From Betaproteobacteria bacterium (lineage in GTDB: Bacteria > Pseudomonadota > Gammaproteobacteria > Burkholderiales > Rhodocyclaceae): DNA of 64,000 bases. This document shows, piece by piece, positions 57,961-64,000 of the stretch (its first letter is position 1; each line of letters opens with the position of its first letter). The notes under the pieces were generated by a model that made no database searches, was not told where the DNA came from, and saw only the letters and a program-made list of their open reading frames with translations. A program made the position numbers and the translations under genes. The stretch is from NCBI GenBank assembly GCA_016705475.1, contig JADIYD010000013.1, positions 139,710 to 203,709 on the forward strand, given 5' to 3'.

Positions 57961-58021
57961 GTTTGACCGCTCCGGGAGAAAGGGCTCCCGGCGCGTAAAC
58001 CCCAGCCAACATGAGCTGGGG
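57961..58021 (+). promoter_or_regulatory. Two adjacent hairpins upstream of DUF6394
   Basis: CCGGGAG - AAAGGG - CTCCCGG (57972-57991, extendable outward to GTTT...AAAC) and CCCCAGC - 8 nt - GCTGGGG (58000-58021). They end 21 bp before the DUF6394 ATG, so may be a leader element or a terminator for dolP. Confidence 0.45.
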
Positions 58022-58042
58022 CCGAGCACGAGGGGAAGCAAA

Positions 58043-58424
58043 ATGAATCTGGAAAAGGTCATCTTCGGTTTCTTCATCGTACTGGCCGCGACGCTGAATT
58101 TCGGCTTCTTCATCGGCGACATCGAGCGGCCGGAACTGCACAACGTGTATGAACTGGCGGCCGCGCTGATCGTCAGCCTGATCGCCACCGCCCTCAAGTT
58201 CGGCGACCGCACGCAGATCGGTGCCATCCATCTGTCCACCAGTCTGGTTGCGGACTTGCAGCTGATCGCTGCCGCCGTCACCTGGGGCGTTGCCGTTCAT
58301 ATCACCGGCGTCGGCATGACGCCCCACGTCACCTCCAGTGTTGTTTCGCTGTCCGGCGGCGCTCTTCGCCAATATCGTTTCGGTCATCATCCTCATCGTC
58401 GAAACCGTCATGCTGCGCCGCTAG
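58043..58424 (+). pseudogene. DUF6394 membrane protein, one apparent frameshift near its end
   Basis: About 126 residues if repaired. Four membrane helices (VIFGFFIVLAATLNFGFFIG onward). The frame is intact to SVVSLSGGAL at about 58360, after which LFANIVSVIILIVETVMLRR is found in another frame and ends at TAG 58422-58424. Directly upstream of the K+ channel gene; the pair is likely one operon. Confidence 0.75.
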
Positions 58425-58442
58425 GCCAGCCGGGAGCCGCGC

Positions 58443-60153
58443 GTGAACAGCGCCTTCTTCCTCGTCCTGCGCCGCATGCGGGCGCCGATCATCGTCCTCA
58501 TTGTCATCTACGCGATCTCGGTCGTCGGCCTGACGCTGGTTCCCGGCGTCGACGCCGAGGGCAAGATGACGGCGCCGATGAGCTTCTTCCACGCCTTCTA
58601 TTTCATCAGCTACACGGCCACGACCATCGGCTTCGGCGAAATTCCGGTCGCCTTCTCCGATGCCCAGCGGCTGTGGGTCACCGTATGCATCTACCTGACC
58701 GTCGTCGGCTGGTCCTACTCGGTGGTCACGCTGATTGCCCTGCTCCAGGACAAAGGCTTCCAGAACACGCTGACGACCAACCGTTTCGTGCGCCGCGTCC
58801 GCCAACTGAAAGCGCCGTTCTACATCGTCTGCGGCTGCGGCGAGACCGGCAACCTCATTGCCCGCACCTTCGACCGCCTCAACCAGGCCTTCGTCGTCAT
58901 CGAGAAGGACGAACTGCGCGTCGAAGAGATCGACCTGCTGGATTTCAACACCGACACCCCTGCCCTCGCCGCCGATGCCCGCCTGCCCGACAACCTTTTG
59001 CTGGCCGGCCTCAAGCACCCGAAATGCCGGGGCGTACTGGCGGTCACCAACGACGAGCAGAGCAACCTGGCCATCGCCATCGCCGTCCGCCTGCTCAACC
59101 CGGACATCCCGGTCATCGCCCGCGCGCGGACGCCGGCCGTGACTGCCAACATGGCCTCTTTCGGCACCGACCACATCATCAATCCCTTCGAGCGCTTCGC
59201 CGAGCATCTGGCGCTGGCCGTCTCGGCCCCCGAACGCTTTCGCCTGATCGAACTGCTGACCAGCCTGCCCGAAAGCCCCATCCCGGAACCGCACCGCCCG
59301 CCGCGTGGCCACTGGATTCTGTGCGGCTACGGCAGTTTCGGCCATGCCGTTGCCCATCACCTGCGCGACACCGGCATCACGCTGACCATCATCGACCCCG
59401 CCGCCAAGGATGCAGACAAACAGTTCATCGGCGACGGCACCGAGGCCGCCACCCTGCGCCAGGCCGGCATAGAAGAAGCTGCGGGCATCGTCGCCGGCAG
59501 CGACAACGACGTGAACAACCTCGCCATCGCCGTCACGGCCAGTGAAATCAAGCCCGAACTCTTCGTCGTCGCGCGCCAGAATCATGCGGCCAACAGCGCA
59601 CTCTTCGCAGCCTATGATGCGGACTTTACCGTGCTGCCGAGCCGCATCGTCGCTCAGGAATGTATCGCCATCCTCACCGCACCGCTGCTTGCCCGCTTTC
59701 TGGAGCGCCTGCACAGCCTTGATGAAAACCACTGCCGGCAACTGGTCGAACGCCTGCATGGCGAATGCGGCGGCCTGACGCCGGCGGTCTGGGACATCCG
59801 CATCAACGCGGCCGAAGCGCCGGCCGCCTGGCAGGCGCTGATGCATGAGCGACCGATCCGGCTTGGCGAAATTTTGCCCAATGGCGCCGACCGCAGCCGC
59901 CGCCAGCCCGCCGTACCGCTGCTGGTCGAGCGCGGCAGCGACTGCCACCTGCTGCCGGATGATGAGTTTTACTGCAAGCCGGCGATCAACTCCTCATGGC
60001 CAGCACGCTTCCAGCCCAGCGCGATCTCGAATTGACCCTGAAAACGCCAACGAACTCGACTATGTGCTGACCGGCCATGAAAACTCGGGCAGCCTGCTTG
60101 CTCGCCTGCTGGCGCCCAAACGGTCAGCTATCGCACACGCCGGGGATGCCTGA
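58443..60153 (+). pseudogene. Potassium channel with two RCK (TrkA) domains, C-terminal frameshifts
   Basis: Two-helix K+ channel with selectivity filter TTIGFGE at about residue 60, then two RCK nucleotide-binding domains (CGCGETGNLIA and CGYGSFGHAVA). Residues 1-510 are intact in one frame. The last about 60 residues are broken twice (near 59970 and 60035): QAGDQLLMASTLPAQRDLEL then NELDYVLTGHENSG occur in other frames, ending at 60153. Confidence 0.85.
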
Positions 60154-60168
60154 TAACCGACCAGGGTG

Positions 60169-60203
60169 CTGCTGCGGTCAACCGAAAAACCGGCCATTTT
60201 TGG
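60169..60203 (-). repeat. Dispersed 34-bp repeat, copy 11
   Basis: At the 3' end of the dctQM gene, between it and the convergent channel gene. Minus strand: AAAAATGGCCGG, T-tract, CGGTTGACC, GCAGCAG. Confidence 0.8.
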
Positions 60204-62010
60204 CAACCACGTCGCCAGCCAGGGCAAGCCCGAAATAATCAGCGCCCCGATAAACATGGCGAACACTGCCGGCAACACGGCGGCGGCCACGTAGCGGATC
60301 GGCTTGCCGAACATCGCCGAGGCGAAATAGATATTCATGCCAGCCGGCGGGCAAAGGAAACCCATCTCGATATTGGCCAGGAAAATCACCCCGAAATGGA
60401 CGGGGTCGACACCGTAGGCAAGGGCCACGGGCAAGAGTAGCGGGACGAGGACGACGATGGCGGCGTAGATTTCCATCAGGGCGCCGGCCAATAGTAGGAA
60501 TAGGTTGAGGGCGATGAGGAAGGCGAACTTGTTGGGCAGCACCGACTGCACCCACTCGATGGCCGCGTCGGGAATGCCGGCGTCGACGAGGTAGTTGGTC
60601 AGGCCGAGCGCCATACCGAGGATAAGCATGATGCCGCCGATGACTTCGGCGCAATCGACCAGCGTCTTGCGGATGCCCGGCCAATAGAGTTCGCGATGCG
60701 CGATGGATTGCGTGAGCAGTGCGTACATGGCCGTCAGCGCAGCGCTCTCGGTCGGCGTCGCGATGCCGCTGACCAGCGAGCCGATGGCAACGACCGGCGC
60801 CAACAACTCCCATTTGGCGACCCACAGCGCGTTGCCCAGGCTTTCGAATTTGGCTCATTTTTCGGGTTGACCGTGGCAACGCCTGTTGCTGCCCCAACAA
60901 TCCGCCCCGCCGCAGATAGCCGCCAACCAGCAGCAGAAAGGCGACCATGACCACCGCCGGCAGCACGCCAGCGAGGAACATGGTGTTGATCGGGACGCGG
61001 GCGATGATGGCGTACATGATCAGCGGCACCGACGGTGCCAGCAGAACGCCGAGCGCACTGGCGCTGGTCACCAGGCCGATGCCGCGGCGTTCGGGAAAAC
61101 CGGCCTTGATGAGCAGCGGCAAAAGCAGGCCGCCGAGGGCCAGAATGGTGACGCCGCTGCCGCCGGTGAAGGCGGTGAAAAACGGCAAAGCACCGCCGCT
61201 GCAATCGCCGTGCCGGTCACGCCGCTACCGAAGGCGGCCGTGAATACCTCGCCCAGACGCGCCGCCGCACCGGTCCGGGCGAAGATCAGGCCGGCCAGCG
61301 TGAACAGCGGCAAGGCGGGCAGCGAGGGATTGACCGTGATCTGGTAGTGGCTGAGCGGCACCGAGGCGAGCGGCTGGCCTTCCTGCCAGAACAGGGCCAG
61401 CGCCAAGCCACCGAGTACCGCAAAGACCGGCGCACCACAGAAGAGGATCAGCGTCAGCCAGATGGCGAAGGGGCCAGATCGGCAAGGTGCTGCCGTCGAA
61501 ATGCTGGGCGAAAGCGAGCCGGCCGCCGGCAATGCCAGCGCCAGGACGACGCGGCCGGCCAGGTCTCGGGCGTGAGTCGGGAGGCGAGCTTGAGGCCAAG
61601 CAGCGCAAAGCCGAGCGGCATGGCGATTTCGAACATCCAGCCGGCGAAGCCGTAGGCGATGTCGCGCGGCATTTCCATTTCGCTGACGACGAAAGTCCAG
61701 CTCGCCTGCGCCAGCATGCCGCAGAGCACCGCCGCGCTGGCCTTGCCGACAACCACAGCGCTATTGCGGACGAGCGGATTGGCCGAGGCGGTGAAGCCGG
61801 CGCCGAGCGCGCTCAGGTGCAGGCCGCGCTCGGCCAGCAGCGCCCCGACCATGGCGAGCACCAAACCGCAATGCTGGACGAGGTCCGGCGCGTTGTCGAT
61901 CCCTGAGCCGAACAGCGGCCGCAAGACAATCTCGAGCAAGGCACGAGCAGCATCACGGCCAGCGCCCCGCCGGCCAGCGCATCGAATTCACCGAAACGGC
62001 GCAGGCCTGA
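60178..62010 (-). pseudogene. dctM: TRAP transporter fused small+large permease (DctQM), multiple frameshifts
   Basis: Parts of a fused DctQ-DctM permease are visible in several frames: DctQ (GEFDALAGGALAVMLLV, then LVQHCGLVLAMVGALLAERG), DctM N-part (ILFCGAPVFAVLGGLALALF), middle (TAFTGGSGVTILALGGLLLPLL) and C-part (IATPTESAALTAMYALL to IISGLPWLATWLP). Frame breaks lie near 61940, 61500-61560, 61195 and 60845; the last coincides with a repeat copy. Start inferred at about 62010. Confidence 0.8.
60847..60880 (+). repeat. Dispersed 34-bp repeat, copy 12 (at a frame break in dctM)
   Basis: AATTTGGCTCA, T-tract, CGGGTTGACC, GTGGCAA. Lies exactly where the DctM frame changes; in the downstream frame it contains TGA. 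Insertion here would explain the break. Confidence 0.8.
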
Positions 62011-62023
62011 CCACTGACGCGCC

Positions 62024-63016
62024 TTACCGGCGCGATAGGCCTTGAGCAGGCCAACCACTTCGTCGAAGGTTTCCGCCGGCACCGTCTTGCCGCGTATGCG
62101 CGGGTAAAGGTTTTCGGCCAACGCGTTCCATTCCTTCATCTGTTCGGCGTTCGGCTTGTTGACCTTGAGGCCGCGTTTTTCCATCGCAGCCACCGCTTCG
62201 TCGACTTCGGCCCTGGCCTTGGCGCGCAATTGGATACCGGCCTTGGCGCCGGCCTCTCGGACGGCGGCCTGGCCCTCAGGCGACAGCTCGTCCCAAGCCT
62301 TGCGGGTGATGATCAGGGCGCCAACGATGGGTGCCCAGTCGAGGTCGAGCATGTTCGGCGCGCTGTTGTAGACCTGCGTCGCCAGCGCGAAATACGGCGT
62401 CGACGGCACGGCGTTGATCATGCCGGTCTGGATGGCCGGCAGGATGTCGGCGGTTTCCAGCGGCACCGGCGTGTAACCGAGGTTCTTCATGATCTCCTGC
62501 TGGTCGGCTTCGGCCCCAGGCGAAGAACTCATTTCCTTGAAGTCGTCGGGCGAAGGCTGGGACTTTCGAGAAGAAGCGGACCCAGCCTGCATCGCCCCAG
62601 GCGAGCACGACAAAGCCCTTGTCGAGAAACTTCTTTTCCATCGCCGGGCGCAGTTTCTCGCGCACGTAATCAACCTCGTCCCAGGTACGGAACATCAGCG
62701 GCATGTTTTGCAGGGCGCCAATCGACGGCTCGATTTCGCGCAGGCCGACCACCGACAAGAGGCCGCCCTGCAACTGGCCGATGCGCATCCGGCGCACCAT
62801 GTCGGTTTCGCCGCCCTGGCTGCCATCCGGATAGACGAGATACTTGGCATTGCCGCCCTGCGCCGCCCGCCAGACTTCGCCGAGCTCCATCAACTGGCGG
62901 TGGTAGAGCGAGTTCTTCGGCGCCAGCGTGCCGATGCGCAACTGCTTGTCGGCGGCGACGGCGCTCAAGGCGAGCAGGGTGCCGAGCAACAGCGCGGCCA
63001 GTTTGCTTTTCATCAT
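62024..63016 (-). pseudogene. dctP: TRAP transporter solute-binding protein DctP, frameshifted
   Basis: Start MMKSKLAALLLGTLLALSAVAADK with AGGAGAG upstream (ATG 63016 or 63013). Signal peptide and DctP fold (RIGTLAPKNSLYHRQLMELG, GGLLSVVGLREIE). Up to three small indels near 62520-62590 switch frames between SKVPA, DDFKEM and EADQQEIMKNLGYT; the C-terminal half is again continuous (ETADILPAIQTGMINAV). Stop inferred at 62024 in the frame-corrected reading. Confidence 0.82.
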
Positions 63017-63033
63017 TCTCTCCTGGAGTTTTT

Positions 63034-63951
63034 TCAGAACAGGTCGGGCGCCTGTTCGAGCAGCCATGCCGCCCGCCTGCGCATGACTTCGTTCTGCAAT
63101 GCCTGCGGGCTGTCCTCGCCGTCGCGGATGGCCAGCGCCTGCTTGAGCAGGCTTTCGAACAGCGCCCGGTCTCCGGCAGGCTGGGCGTAACCCTCGGCCT
63201 TGCCGACCAGCGGCCCGACACTTCGGCCGCCCGACTGGGCAATGGCCCGGTCGAACCAGACCAGCGCTTGCGCCTGGCTACCACCGGGGCGCGACGCTTC
63301 AAAGGTGGCGAGCAGGCCGGTCAGCGCCCCCTGCCCCCACTCCGGATCGGCCTCCCAGGCCAGGCGAGCAAGGCGCACCGCCTGCGGCAGATCGGCGACG
63401 ACTTCCGGATCATCCCTGGCCAGCGAAATCCAGCGCCCCAGGCCGCCGCTGCCCAGTAGGCAAGGCGGGATCCTGGGCCGGCCGCGGTTAGCCAGTCGGC
63501 CCTGCGGGGCGTCGGAGCGCCCGGCGAACCGGGGCAGTTCCTTTTCCAGCGCCGCCAGCGCATGGCGATGCGCCCGCCGGTAAAGCTGTGCAGCGCGCTG
63601 GCGCAGGCGCTCGGCGGCCTTGGCATCGCGAGCCTCGATGCGGTCAGCCTCGAAGGCGACGAAGGCATAGGTGTATTGCGTGAAACCGGCAGCCACCGAC
63701 TCGGCCAGCCGGCGATGGCCGGGATCGCTGCGCAGCACGGATTCCGACAGTTTCAGGTAGAAGGCACTGGCCTCGCGGGCCAAGTCTAGATCGCCCTCGC
63801 TCGCCTGCCCCTGCGCCGCCAGTTCGTCTGCCATCCCGCCAATCACCATCTGGCGCGGCGAGCAGGCGCTCAGCAGGGTGACGAGCAGCAGGGCGACGAA
63901 GATCGACAGTGAGTTGCGCCGGCAGGGGGACAATTGAATTCCGCTTGTCAC
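63034..63951 (-). pseudogene. TRAP accessory lipoprotein TatT, two compensating frameshifts
   Basis: 305 codons from GTG 63951 with a lipobox (LLSAC). Matches the TatT component of TRAP transporters, a TPR-like periplasmic protein. Between about 63440 and 63500 the correct residues (LTAAGPGSRLAYWAAAAWG) lie in a second frame, after which the first frame resumes (RWISLARDDPEVVADL), so two indels cancel. First gene of the TRAP operon; 17 bp before dctP. Confidence 0.8.
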
Positions 63952-64000
63952 GATGAGGTGGCAAGCACACTAGCCAGCCGACGTTACATGGGGATGACAA

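Overview
The window is 64 kb of GC-rich (about 60% by eye) chromosomal DNA from a betaproteobacterium, most likely Rhodocyclales (Dechloromonas/Azonexus-like). This is inferred from gene content: chemotaxis, cytochrome P460, glutaryl-CoA dehydrogenase, TRAP/TAXI transporters, and the rpsU-yqeY-dnaG-rpoD and leuS-lptE-holA clusters. It is housekeeping chromosome. I see no transposase, prophage, plasmid origin or CRISPR array.

Layout: 0-12 kb holds a chemoreceptor (5' end outside), dnaE with a cupin gene, an MgtC-family membrane protein, a crotonase homologue, a BNR/sialidase-like exported protein with a translationally coupled membrane protein, a double-receiver protein, a flavodoxin, a pirin and a divergent LysR regulator. 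12-21 kb holds a large CHASE-PAS hybrid kinase, a tightly overlapping qor/TAXI/ParA trio and uvrD behind a GntR-type palindrome. 21-32 kb holds leuS-lptE-holA, proA, a glutaryl-CoA dehydrogenase, ogt, xerD (frameshifted), ybaK, folB and plsY. 32-36 kb holds the peroxide-defence pair katG and tpx, with a 30-codon ORF ahead of katG, then tsaD. 36-41 kb is the macromolecular-synthesis operon ending in a CAT-anticodon tRNA. 41-48 kb holds arfB, an ECF sigma/anti-sigma pair, a secreted-repeat lipoprotein, a methyltransferase, rnpB (RNase P RNA), an ankyrin protein, an Lrp regulator and a cytochrome P460/MarR divergon. 48-55 kb holds leuA, a transglutaminase, infA, pyrC and an FHA protein. 55-64 kb holds rsmI // yraN-HIRAN-diaA-dolP (E. 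coli yra-like synteny), a DUF6394/K+ channel pair and a DctP-DctQM-TatT TRAP transporter locus.

Two signals are not explained by ordinary annotation. First, a dispersed element of about 34 bp occurs at least 12 times on both strands: a TTGGCC-like block, a T-tract, then GGTTGACC or GGTCGACC followed by GCAGCA or GTGGCA. It sits mostly at 3' ends of genes, but three copies lie in frame inside coding sequences and one sits exactly at a frame break in a TRAP permease. Second, apparent reading-frame breaks pile up from about 55.7 kb onward (rsmI, dolP, DUF6394, kch, dctQM, dctP, tatT), while the first 55 kb shows only one (xerD). This points either to locally poor sequence or to real decay, so the products at that end should be read with caution.
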